Below are positions 11,939 through 17,573 of a DNA stretch of 17,669 nucleotides, piece by piece. Every line of letters starts with the position of its first letter. Position 1 is the first letter of the stretch. This DNA comes from 1-14-0-20-39-34 sp043800545. GTDB lineage: Bacteria; Patescibacteriota; Patescibacteriia; Magasanikbacterales; UBA922. The notes beneath the pieces are model-generated. The model searched no databases. It was not told the DNA's origin and saw only the letters and a list, made by a program, of their open reading frames with translations. Position numbers and translations under genes: made by a program. The stretch is from NCBI GenBank assembly GCA_043800545.1, contig JAZDMW010000046.1, positions 1 to 17,669 on the forward strand. Reading direction: 5' to 3'.

Positions 11939-12085
11939 TTACGCTCTTCCATGCATTTTGTCATGGAGTGTTTGTCCTGCAGTTTTTGGTGATACTCCAC
12001 GTTTTTGTTTCTTTTTATCGCGAGTAATTTTTGCTGCTTGACGCTCGAGTTCAAAGAGAGCTTTGATTTTTTTTCTAAATCCCAT
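11939..12085 (-). CDS. 48-residue basic small protein, unknown function
   Basis: A short gene ATG...TAA coding 48 residues: MGFRKKIKALFELERQAA at the start, then ITRDKKKQKRG, and HDKMHGRA at the end. It is strongly basic (Lys/Arg near one residue in three) with a helical first third, which suits binding to RNA, the ribosome or DNA; no family is recognised. A consensus promoter TTGACA-17-TATTAT (12115-12143) lies about 30 bp upstream, which makes chance unlikely. There is no SD. A longer frame at 11869-12246 on this strand runs across the tRNA and the promoter and is rejected. Confidence 0.6.
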   Translation of the reverse strand: MGFRKKIKALFELERQAAKITRDKKKQKRGVSPKTAGQTLHDKMHGRA

Positions 12086-12114
12086 AGAATCCAATTAATT
12101 GAGATAACGAGGAT

Positions 12115-12143
12115 ATAATACAGTATAGACAATAAAATGTCAA
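12115..12143 (-). promoter_or_regulatory. Promoter of the 48-codon gene
   Basis: On the minus strand TTGACA (12138-12143), 17-bp spacer, TATTAT (12115-12120). Confidence 0.85.
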
Positions 12144-12170
12144 TATAGGGTATTGTGAATTGTTTTGTGA

Positions 12171-12258
12171 ATAAAAAAGTCCTCTCAATGTTCAACTTGA
12201 GCAGGAGGCTAAGGAGGGGGAACCTCCGCTCAAATTGAACACCCAAAGGACTTTTACG
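12171..12258 (-). ncRNA. Candidate hairpin sRNA with an anti-Shine-Dalgarno loop
   Basis: About 88 nt on the minus strand with its own promoter (12265-12293). It folds into one long interrupted hairpin: AAAAGTCCT / AGGACTTTT (12247-12255 with 12175-12183), TGTTCAA / TTGAACA, TTGAGC / GCTCAA, GGAGG / CCTCC, and a 14-nt loop (12209-12222) reading TTCCCCCTCCTTAG. The base of the hairpin with its T-run serves as terminator. The loop holds CCTCCTT, the same sequence as the 16S rRNA tail that reads SD sites, so pairing with SD sequences of mRNAs is likely. C-rich loops of this sort are known from Gram-positive sRNAs. It does not fit SRP or 6S RNA. There is no open frame of note. Confidence 0.65.
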
Positions 12259-12264
12259 TACGGT

Positions 12265-12293
12265 ATTTTAACAGTTTTTTTGTGTTGTGTCAA
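12265..12293 (-). promoter_or_regulatory. Promoter of the candidate anti-SD sRNA
   Basis: On the minus strand TTGACA (12288-12293), 17-bp spacer, TAAAAT (12265-12270). Confidence 0.8.
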
Positions 12294-12310
12294 AGTATTA
12301 TGTGGATAAA

Positions 12311-12330
12311 GTGACACTTTTCAGTGTCAC
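12311..12330. repeat. Inverted repeat between the sRNA promoter and the rplT terminator
   Basis: GTGACACT-TTTC-AGTGTCAC, an 8-bp perfect stem without a T-run. It lies just upstream of the sRNA promoter and could be a protein-binding site for it. Confidence 0.5.
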
Positions 12331-12342
12331 TGTAGAAAGGGA

Positions 12343-12367
12343 TAAAAAAACCGCATTGTGCGGTTTT
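12343..12367 (-). terminator. Terminator of the rpmI-rplT unit
   Basis: On the minus strand AAAACCGCA-CAA-TGCGGTTTT (12347-12367) followed by four more T. Confidence 0.88.
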
Positions 12368-12372
12368 CTTTA

Positions 12373-12717
12373 CTATTTTACGAAATCTACGATTTTTTCA
12401 AATACTTTTGGTTCTTGTGCAGCTACTTGTGAAAGTATCTTTCTATCAAGACCAACTTGTTTTACTTTGAGAGTTCCCATGAACTTGCTGTATGTTGTAC
12501 CAAAGGCACGAACTGCAGCATTGATACGAACTTGGAAGAGACGACGCATTTCACGTTTCTTATTCTTTCTATCGCGGTAAGCGTATGCTCCTGCTTTTGT
12601 ATCTGCTACTTTAGCAACTTTGATGAGATTTTTGCGTCCGCCCTCAAAACCTTTTACTCGTTTATGAAGTGAACGTCTCTTTTTTGCGTGTGTAAGACCA
12701 CGTTTTACTCTAGGCAT
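12373..12717 (-). CDS. rplT: 50S ribosomal protein L20 (bL20)
   Basis: bL20 is an early-binding 23S rRNA protein needed for large-subunit assembly, and in many bacteria it represses its own operon. The 114-residue product has the usual length and marks: MPRVKRGLTHAKKRR at the start, GFEGGRKNLIKVAKVADTKAGAYAYRDRKNKKREMRRLFQ-type core (split by the family's RDRKNKKR block), and the globular C-terminal part with RINAAVRAFGTTYSKFMGTLK. It lies 30 bp after rpmI and ends the operon, with a terminator 6 nt beyond the stop. No SD is seen beyond a weak AAGAAG. Confidence 0.97.
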   Translation of the reverse strand: MPRVKRGLTHAKKRRSLHKRVKGFEGGRKNLIKVAKVADTKAGAYAYRDRKNKKREMRRLFQVRINAAVRAFGTTYSKFMGTLKVKQVGLDRKILSQVAAQEPKVFEKIVDFVK

Positions 12718-12747
12718 ATCTTCTTGTTATTTACTGTTTTCCAGTGC

Positions 12748-12954
12748 TTATGCGTGTGGCATTGCACGAAGTATGGTTTGTTTAAGAGTACTTGACAATG
12801 TGTTATCACTTCTTTTGTTTCGTCTCACTTTACCAGTCTCACGAGAGTTAAAATGATCCTGACCATCAGTACGTTTGATAACTTTAATGCCACTTTTGCT
12901 TCTCTTGATTTTTAGTCTTTTTGCAACGGCTTGATTTGTTTTGAGTTTAGCCAT
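12748..12954 (-). CDS. rpmI: 50S ribosomal protein L35 (bL35)
   Basis: bL35 is a small basic large-subunit protein. The 68-residue product starts MAKLKTNQAVAKRLKIKRSK, the usual bL35 entry with K-x-K-T-x-x-x-A-x-K-R, and ends LSSTLKQTILRAMPHA. The frame opens at 12963 with TTG, but the ATG at 12954 gives the family N-terminus. It sits between infC and rplT as in most bacteria. It has its own consensus promoter at 13016-13044, which begins 4 bp before the infC stop, and a leader with a perfect 9-bp hairpin (12970-12994) ending 15 nt before the ATG. There is no SD. Confidence 0.95.
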   Translation of the reverse strand: MAKLKTNQAVAKRLKIKRSKSGIKVIKRTDGQDHFNSRETGKVRRNKRSDNTLSSTLKQTILRAMPHA

Positions 12955-12969
12955 ATGTTTCAATTAAGG

Positions 12970-12994
12970 CAATATGTCGTACCGGGACATATTG
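12970..12994 (-). promoter_or_regulatory. Leader hairpin upstream of rpmI-rplT
   Basis: On the minus strand CAATATGTC-CCGGTAC-GACATATTG, a perfect 9-bp stem with a 7-nt loop. It ends 15 nt before the rpmI start, where an L20-type translational operator would be expected, but I do not recognise the L20 leader fold in it. Confidence 0.6.
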
Positions 12995-13015
12995 GTTACT
13001 TTTTCTAATGCGGAT

Positions 13016-13044
13016 AGTATATAGGGAAATGAGGTTCTTGTCAA
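13016..13044 (-). promoter_or_regulatory. Promoter of rpmI-rplT
   Basis: On the minus strand TTGACA (13039-13044), 17-bp spacer, TATACT (13016-13021). It separates rpmI-rplT expression from infC. Confidence 0.88.
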
Positions 13045-13047
13045 GCT

Positions 13048-13593
13048 TTATTTGTGTGTAATTATTGCGGTTATCTTATTTGCCTGTTTTTCAGGGTTTT
13101 GTTCGTATTTAATTTCATTGGTTTGGGCAAGTTCATTATAGAAATTCTTGAGTACTTCAAAAGCCAGGTCAACCTTGCCATGTTCACGGCCACGGAGGAT
13201 GATTTCTGGTCGTACCTTATCCCCACGCTTCAAGAATTTGTCTGCCTGAGCAACACGGATAGAGAGGTCTCCAACTCCAATACGGATAGAAAGACGGATA
13301 CCCTTGACTTCAGTCACATGAGCATTAACTTTTTGCTTTTTTGCTTCTTTTTCTTTTTGGTATTTGAAATGGCTGAATTCTATGATTTTTGCAATAGGAG
13401 GTTCTGCTTTTGGGTTAATAATAACCAAATCCATACCTTCTTCACGAGCCTTTTCAAGCGCATCACGTGTGGACATAACACCAATATTTCCTTCATCACT
13501 AATAAGCCGAACTTGTTCAGAACGGATTTTTTCATTCACATCAAAATGAGGAATGGTGAGTTGTGGACTTCTTTTTTTACGTGAAATACGCAT
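13048..13593 (-). CDS. infC: Translation initiation factor IF-3
   Basis: IF-3 binds the 30S subunit, blocks early joining of 50S and checks initiator tRNA and start codon. The 181-residue product has the N domain with NEKIRSEQVRLISDEGNIGV (20-39) and LVIINPKAEPPIAKI (56-70), the lysine-rich linker KYQKEKEAKKQK (77-88), and the C domain with EVKGIRLSIRIG (95-106) and RGREHGKVDLAFEVL. The start is ATG; in many bacteria infC uses the rare AUU for autocontrol, which is absent here. The ATG is only 24 nt after the tmRNA 3' end, with no SD and no promoter in between, so it is probably co-transcribed with ssrA. rpmI follows with its own promoter. Confidence 0.96.
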   Translation of the reverse strand: MRISRKKRSPQLTIPHFDVNEKIRSEQVRLISDEGNIGVMSTRDALEKAREEGMDLVIINPKAEPPIAKIIEFSHFKYQKEKEAKKQKVNAHVTEVKGIRLSIRIGVGDLSIRVAQADKFLKRGDKVRPEIILRGREHGKVDLAFEVLKNFYNELAQTNEIKYEQNPEKQANKITAIITHK

Positions 13594-13617
13594 AGATATT
13601 TTTTTATGTTACTGTTG

Positions 13618-13995
13618 TGGAGATGCCGGGAATTGAACCCGGGTCTAGTACGAGTTAGCCTTTTGATCTACATACGTAGCTATTTTGAGTACTCATTGCT
13701 TATGAAATAGCAAAATACAATGAGGTTGTCTGTATTTGGTTCGGATGCAAACGACAGACAGCAAGTGCATCCTACGCTCAATGTATTGACACCGGGCTAC
13801 TGCTATTGAGTATCGCAGGCCTGATGGTCGTCGCTATTATTAAGCAACAACAGATGCGAGTGTTGGAATGCGTAAAGCATCTTTAACTCGACTGATGACG
13901 TTTGCACGTACAATTTGCCTTGAGTTTTATGAGGACAAAGCACCTCAGAATGCACAAAAAGATAACGAATTCGCCTATCGAACCCTGTCACCCCC
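13618..13995 (-). ncRNA. ssrA: tmRNA (transfer-messenger RNA)
   Basis: About 378 nt on the minus strand. The 5' GGGGGUG pairs with 3' CAUCUCC as a 7-bp acceptor stem (two G-U), the tRNA-like part carries ACAGGGUUCGA near the start and the T arm CCGGG-UUCAAUU-CCCGG at the end, and the discriminator is A with CCA not encoded. The tag frame starts at the resume codon GCA (13903-13905) in the typical context TGCAAACG and codes 21 residues, ANVISRVKDA then LRIPTLASVVA, ending in tandem TAA TAA (13837-13842). It rescues stalled ribosomes with SmpB, whose gene is 19 bp upstream. The tag end SVVA differs from the common LAA. Confidence 0.93.
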
Positions 13996-14014
13996 ATATT
14001 GTAATGAACAAGTA

Positions 14015-14467
14015 TCAATCGTATATGCCTTTCATAATTCTGCCGGTTTCACGCTTTTGTTCGCGTTCCTTCATAACCCGGCGTTTATCATAGGTTTTCT
14101 TTCCTTTTGCAATACCGACTTCTACTTTGATATAACGTCCCTTAGTATATACTGAAAGGGGCACGATTGTCAAGCCTTTTTCCTCAGATTTTCCTCGTAA
14201 ATAGTCTATTTGTTTCCCTTTGAGGAGGATTTCACGACTTCTTTCTGGATCATATTCTTGTACATTGCCTGCAAAACGATATTTTGGGATATGGAAATTT
14301 GTGAGCATGGGTCTATTTTTGTGGAAAGTGACATAGGCACCAGTCAGCTTTGCACTTCCTGTTCTGAGTGATTTTACCTCATGTCCTTCAAGCACAATAC
14401 CAGCCTCGAGTGTTTCGAGGATTTCATAATCAAAATGTGCTTTTTTGTTGACTGCGTACACTGGCAT
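14015..14467 (-). CDS. smpB: SmpB, tmRNA-binding protein
   Basis: SmpB binds the tRNA-like part of tmRNA and places it in the decoding centre of stalled ribosomes. Family marks are NKKAHFDYEILETLEAGIVL, GHEVKSLR, AYVTF, NFHIPKY, the REILLKGKQIDYL helix, GLTIVPLSVYTKGRYIKVEVG and the C-terminal basic tail KKTYDKRRVMKEREQKR, which enters the mRNA channel. The frame opens at 14503, but the promoter's -10 box (14506-14511) would then leave only 2 nt before the ATG; the next ATG at 14467 gives 150 residues and fits a start near 14499. The 14503 start (162 residues) remains possible. It ends in TGA, showing that UGA is a stop here. ssrA follows directly. Confidence 0.95.
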   Translation of the reverse strand: MPVYAVNKKAHFDYEILETLEAGIVLEGHEVKSLRTGSAKLTGAYVTFHKNRPMLTNFHIPKYRFAGNVQEYDPERSREILLKGKQIDYLRGKSEEKGLTIVPLSVYTKGRYIKVEVGIAKGKKTYDKRRVMKEREQKRETGRIMKGIYD

Positions 14468-14486
14468 AGGGGAGTCTGGTATTTTA

Positions 14487-14515
14487 TTGATTTCTTTGCC
14501 CATTTAATATATACT
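14487..14515 (+). promoter_or_regulatory. Promoter of the four-gene envelope operon
   Basis: TTGATT (14487-14492), 17-bp spacer, TATACT (14510-14515). Its -10 overlaps the -10 of the divergent smpB promoter. Confidence 0.7.
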
Positions 14516-14534
14516 AACTATGATGAATTTTCAA
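14506..14534 (-). promoter_or_regulatory. Promoter of smpB-ssrA-infC
   Basis: On the minus strand TTGAAA (14529-14534), 17-bp spacer, TATATT (14506-14511). No separate promoter was found for ssrA or infC. Confidence 0.7.
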
Positions 14535-14549
14535 GTTTTTTGTTTTCCT

Positions 14550-14933
14550 ATGCAAAAAAAGAAACAAATACTCATTTTTTTTGGTATCATAATAGCTCTT
14601 GTTCTTTCTCTGTTTTTATTCTTTATTTTCCGCAGGGATCGCATTCCACAAGTAGAATATACATATCAGGAACCGGTTTCTCCAAAAGAAGTCGTGGATG
14701 CGTATAGAGATTCTGTAAAAAAGTTACAAGGAGATATTCTTCTGTCTTCACAGGCAAATGAAGGTCTCATGCAATTGGCAGTAGCACGGTTAGAAACCAT
14801 GGTAACTCCTGCACAGAATAGGGAAGCACATATGCGTGTGTATTTAGCAATTATGAATTCAGAAAAACAAGGAGAAGAGTTTCGTGTATTTTTGAATGAA
14901 CAAATACAGAGTCTTTTGAATGAAATAGAATAA
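14550..14933 (+). CDS. Single-pass membrane protein, first gene of the envelope operon
   Basis: The 127-residue product MQKKKQ... has a basic start, a strong membrane segment (about 7-27) and an extracytoplasmic helical domain of about 95 residues with VVDAYRDSVKKLQGDILL, an alanine-rich helix (LMQLAVARLETMV), HMRVYLAIMNSE and FLNEQIQSLLNEIE. I do not recognise the family. ATG codons at 14520 and 14523 open the same frame, but they fall at the expected transcription start (about 14522), so 14550 is preferred. The gene is followed 2 nt later by a polytopic membrane protein gene, then by the trypsin-PDZ-like and Wzz-like genes, suggesting a membrane complex. Confidence 0.75.
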   Translation: MQKKKQILIFFGIIIALVLSLFLFFIFRRDRIPQVEYTYQEPVSPKEVVDAYRDSVKKLQGDILLSSQANEGLMQLAVARLETMVTPAQNREAHMRVYLAIMNSEKQGEEFRVFLNEQIQSLLNEIE

Positions 14934-14935
14934 AT

Positions 14936-15697
14936 ATGTCAAAAAAAGTAATACTCCTATCCAGTATCATGGGAATCCTCACAACCGTAGGGTTGCTTGC
15001 GGTTTCATTTTTTCCACTCTGGTGGACTCTTGGAAGTGTATTTACGGTTTGGACTCTTGCATTTTTTTTCGTTCATTATTTTGTGTATAGTTTCCCAGAG
15101 AAGTGGGAAGAATTGATCCTTGCAATTTTGTTTGCACTCAGTTCTCTCACATTGGTGAGCATATTGGATTTTCCATTATTTCGTTTTTTGGTAGCAGTTG
15201 TGTGTGGTATTGGAATGGGAATGCTTTTCCATACTGATGGAAAAAATCTTTCAGTCCATCGTTTTAAACCAAGAAGGAGAATGCTCATGATGTTGTGGAT
15301 GTTTTCTGCCTATGCATTTACTTCATTTATTTTTGCACTTGCCATGTTTTTCCAAGGATTTTGGTTTTGGCTAGCGAGCATCCTTATTGCACTTTTTTAT
15401 GGATGTGCGTTTATGGTTATTTGGAGAATGTATTTTGCAGTAGAATATAAAAATCTGTTATTGTGGTCACTCCTTTCTTCTTGTATGCTCTGGGAACTCA
15501 TCTGGGTTGTTCATTTGCTTCCCTATGGATATCTTGTTTCTGGATTTTTTGTTGTCTGGGTCGCATATATTATTCAATTATTTCTCCGTTTTCATTTGAG
15601 TAAGGTGGGGCTTGTTTGGAAAAAACAAATTCCTTTCCTCATTACCAACGCCATCCTGTATATTCTTGTTCTCATGTTTTTTGTCCGTTGGGTATAA
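14936..15697 (+). CDS. Polytopic membrane protein (about eight segments), unknown function
   Basis: The 253-residue product is almost entirely hydrophobic, with about eight membrane segments, among them 7-27, 30-52, 60-78, 80-98, 115-137, 140-163, 198-220 and 232-251. The longest polar loop is 98-114, with HTDGKNLSVHRFKPRRR, a basic cytoplasmic loop by the positive-inside rule. It has many Trp and Phe. I do not recognise the family; no transport or enzyme motif is visible. It starts 2 nt after the stop of the first operon gene and ends 22 nt before the third. A role in moving or holding an envelope component is a guess from context. Confidence 0.8.
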   Translation: MSKKVILLSSIMGILTTVGLLAVSFFPLWWTLGSVFTVWTLAFFFVHYFVYSFPEKWEELILAILFALSSLTLVSILDFPLFRFLVAVVCGIGMGMLFHTDGKNLSVHRFKPRRRMLMMLWMFSAYAFTSFIFALAMFFQGFWFWLASILIALFYGCAFMVIWRMYFAVEYKNLLLWSLLSSCMLWELIWVVHLLPYGYLVSGFFVVWVAYIIQLFLRFHLSKVGLVWKKQIPFLITNAILYILVLMFFVRWV

Positions 15698-15719
15698 GAG
15701 AACACATAATAAAAAATAT

Positions 15720-16793
15720 ATGAATAAAAAACCTCCACATTTACCACCAGCATCTTGTAGAATAGATACGTATTATCGTCTCCGTTCACTTTTTGGTTTA
15801 GTACTTCTTGTGTTTATATCATTCCTTGCAGGACTTGCAGCAACTCTTTCTGTGTTTGCCTGGGTCATACCAATGACGAATGATCAAGTAGCACTCAATA
15901 CCTTGAATAGAACAAACTCCTGGGATTTAAAATCAAATATTGATGCTGCAACGCAACATTCTATCCGTCTTCGCTTGGTGAGTATTTACGATAAACGCTA
16001 TGCACTCTCCAATGGTTTCTATAATGAATCTGCACAAGTAGGGAAGGCCGTGGTACTCAGTTCAGATGGTTGGGCAGTAATGCATGTGGAGAATACAGAA
16101 TTGTTAACACAAAAAAATATTTCTCTGTTTGAGGCTCTTGACTATAAGGGAGAAAAATTTGTATTAGAAAAAGTACAAGTAGATAAAGAAGCAAAAGTAG
16201 TCTATGTAAAATTACAAGGAAATGGATTCCATGTTGCAGCGTTTACTGATTGGGATCGTTTTGATGTAGATAGTCTTCTTTGGTCTGTAGATTGGAATAA
16301 GTGGAAACAAGTGTATGTTGATCAAATTATAAAAGGAAAAGAAAAAACATTATATCCAATTTGGGAAACACAATATGCTTTTGTGATTGCACCAGAAATT
16401 CGTGAAGGAACACTCCTTTTCGACAAATCAGGATACTTTGTCGGATTCGCAGGGGGAGAGAATACACTCTTGTGGGCATGGAAAGTAGAAGAACAACTCG
16501 GAAAACTTCTTGATGGAAAACCATTTGCATATTCTGTTGTGAAGGTAGATGGATTTGTGGCAGATATTCCACCAGGAAGTGGGGTAGAGAATATAACAAC
16601 TGGATTCTCAATACAAAATACCAATGGAAATACACTCCTCAAAACAGGTGATGTTATTTTAAAGATTGATGGAGAGCTCGTCAATCCAAAAATATTAGAC
16701 AGACAAATTATGCTTGCAGAAGACAATATTTCTCTCGTCATTTGGAGAAATGGAGAAAAACTTGATGTGCAAGTTCCAAAAGTTCAATTATAA
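15720..16793 (+). CDS. Membrane-anchored trypsin-like/PDZ protein, probably catalytically dead
   Basis: The 357-residue product has a membrane anchor (about 22-50), a trypsin-like region (75-265) and a C-terminal PDZ domain (about 270-355, with GFSIQNTNGNTLLKTGDVILKIDGE-type start, split here at residues 296-319, and the closing VIWRNGEKLDVQV). The layout is that of HtrA/DegP. The strand AQVGKAVVLSSDGWAVMH (105-122) matches the HtrA entry, with a possible His122, but the serine site GNSGGP is replaced by EIREGTLLFDKSG (226-238) and the Asp site is not evident. It is therefore probably a pseudoprotease acting as a peptide-binding scaffold outside the membrane. The frame opens earlier, at 15612, inside the preceding gene; the ATG at 15720 fits. 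It lies 21 bp before the Wzz-like gene. Confidence 0.82.
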   Translation: MNKKPPHLPPASCRIDTYYRLRSLFGLVLLVFISFLAGLAATLSVFAWVIPMTNDQVALNTLNRTNSWDLKSNIDAATQHSIRLRLVSIYDKRYALSNGFYNESAQVGKAVVLSSDGWAVMHVENTELLTQKNISLFEALDYKGEKFVLEKVQVDKEAKVVYVKLQGNGFHVAAFTDWDRFDVDSLLWSVDWNKWKQVYVDQIIKGKEKTLYPIWETQYAFVIAPEIREGTLLFDKSGYFVGFAGGENTLLWAWKVEEQLGKLLDGKPFAYSVVKVDGFVADIPPGSGVENITTGFSIQNTNGNTLLKTGDVILKIDGELVNPKILDRQIMLAEDNISLVIWRNGEKLDVQVPKVQL

Positions 16794-16814
16794 TTTTATC
16801 ATATAATTTTTTGT

Positions 16815-17426
16815 ATGTTTTTACTCAAAAGCCCACTCCAAAAAACACTCGCAGCATGGAAAGCCATACTTGTCTTTAGTATTGTATTTTCCCTCCTCAC
16901 TGGATTATTAACTCTTTTCTTGTATCCCTTAGAATACCGTGCAGATGGACAAGTATATATTATTTCACAGAGTAGTTATGGAGTAGACCCCTACACAGCA
17001 ATAAAGTCATCTGAGAGAATAGGGGAGAATCTTTCCCGTATTCTCTATACTGAGGATTTCTATAACCGTGTAATGATGACAGAGAGTTCGAATTTTGACA
17101 AAACATACTTTACCCAATTGGAAGAAAGAGAAAGAAGAGAACTCTGGGAAAAGACCATAGAATCCACAGTAGAGTATGGAACCGGTATTTTGAGCCTTTC
17201 TGTATATCATCAGGATAGGGAACAGGTAAAATACCTTGCAGATGCCATCATCCAGACCATAGAGCGTGAAGGATACCAATACGTAGGTGGAAATATTACT
17301 ATTCGTGTGGTCAACCAACCAATTGTAAGCAAATTCCCTGTTAGACCAAATATTGCCCTCAACACAGCCATTATTTTCATTTTCTCCCTCTTCGGAGCCT
17401 CATTTGTCATCAGTATGAAGAAGTAG
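16815..17426 (+). CDS. Wzz-like chain-length determinant / polysaccharide co-polymerase
   Basis: The 203-residue product has the Wzz layout: a membrane segment near the start (about 17-37), an outer domain (38-175) opening with YPLEYRADGQVYI and containing TAIKSSERIGENLSRILYTEDFYNRV and a long charged helix (TQLEERERRELWEKTIES), then SLSVYHQDREQVKYLADAI, NQPIVSKFPVRPN (a Pro-rich block before the second segment) and a second membrane segment (about 180-198) with a short basic end. Wzz proteins set the length of surface polysaccharide with a flippase-polymerase pair, but no Wzx or Wzy gene is in the window. The kinase part of BY-kinases is absent. It is the last gene of the operon. Confidence 0.85.
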   Translation: MFLLKSPLQKTLAAWKAILVFSIVFSLLTGLLTLFLYPLEYRADGQVYIISQSSYGVDPYTAIKSSERIGENLSRILYTEDFYNRVMMTESSNFDKTYFTQLEERERRELWEKTIESTVEYGTGILSLSVYHQDREQVKYLADAIIQTIEREGYQYVGGNITIRVVNQPIVSKFPVRPNIALNTAIIFIFSLFGASFVISMKK

Positions 17427-17498
17427 GAAACAGAAGAAAAAACAAACAATAACCAAAACAAAAAAATAAAAAGAAAACAATAAAAAAAGAAATAATAG

Positions 17499-17521
17499 AA
17501 GAGGCTCCAAAAGAGCCTCTT
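17499..17521. terminator. Terminator after the envelope operon
   Basis: AAGAGGCTC-CAAAA-GAGCCTCTT, a 9-bp stem. The T-run on plus is weak (TTGTTAT); on the minus strand a T-rich run follows. The 70 bp between the stop and the hairpin are A-rich without other features. Confidence 0.7.
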
Positions 17522-17538
17522 GTTATGCACCTACATAC

Positions 17539-17567
17539 TTGACAAACCTCCAAAAAAATGCTATAGT
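17539..17567 (+). promoter_or_regulatory. Promoter of a transcript leaving the window
   Basis: TTGACA (17539-17544), 17-bp spacer, TATAGT (17562-17567). Expected start is near 17574. Confidence 0.82.
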
Positions 17568-17573
17568 AGCGTA

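Noticed and set aside
11869..12246. A 125-codon open frame on the minus strand
   Set aside because: It overlaps the tRNA-Asp 5' end, the promoter of the 48-codon gene and the sRNA. The 48-codon frame on the same strand explains the coding signal better.
12171..12258. sRNA taken as SRP RNA, 6S RNA or only a terminator
   Set aside because: No GGAA tip with AGCAG for SRP, too short and no central bubble for 6S, and the own promoter with a C-rich loop goes beyond a plain terminator.
13054..13584. Long plus-strand open frame opposite infC
   Set aside because: infC is certain from its protein; the opposite frame is a compositional shadow rich in Phe and Cys.
15612..15719. N-terminal extension of the trypsin-PDZ-like gene
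   Set aside because: It overlaps the end of the preceding membrane protein gene; the ATG at 15720 starts a normal anchor.
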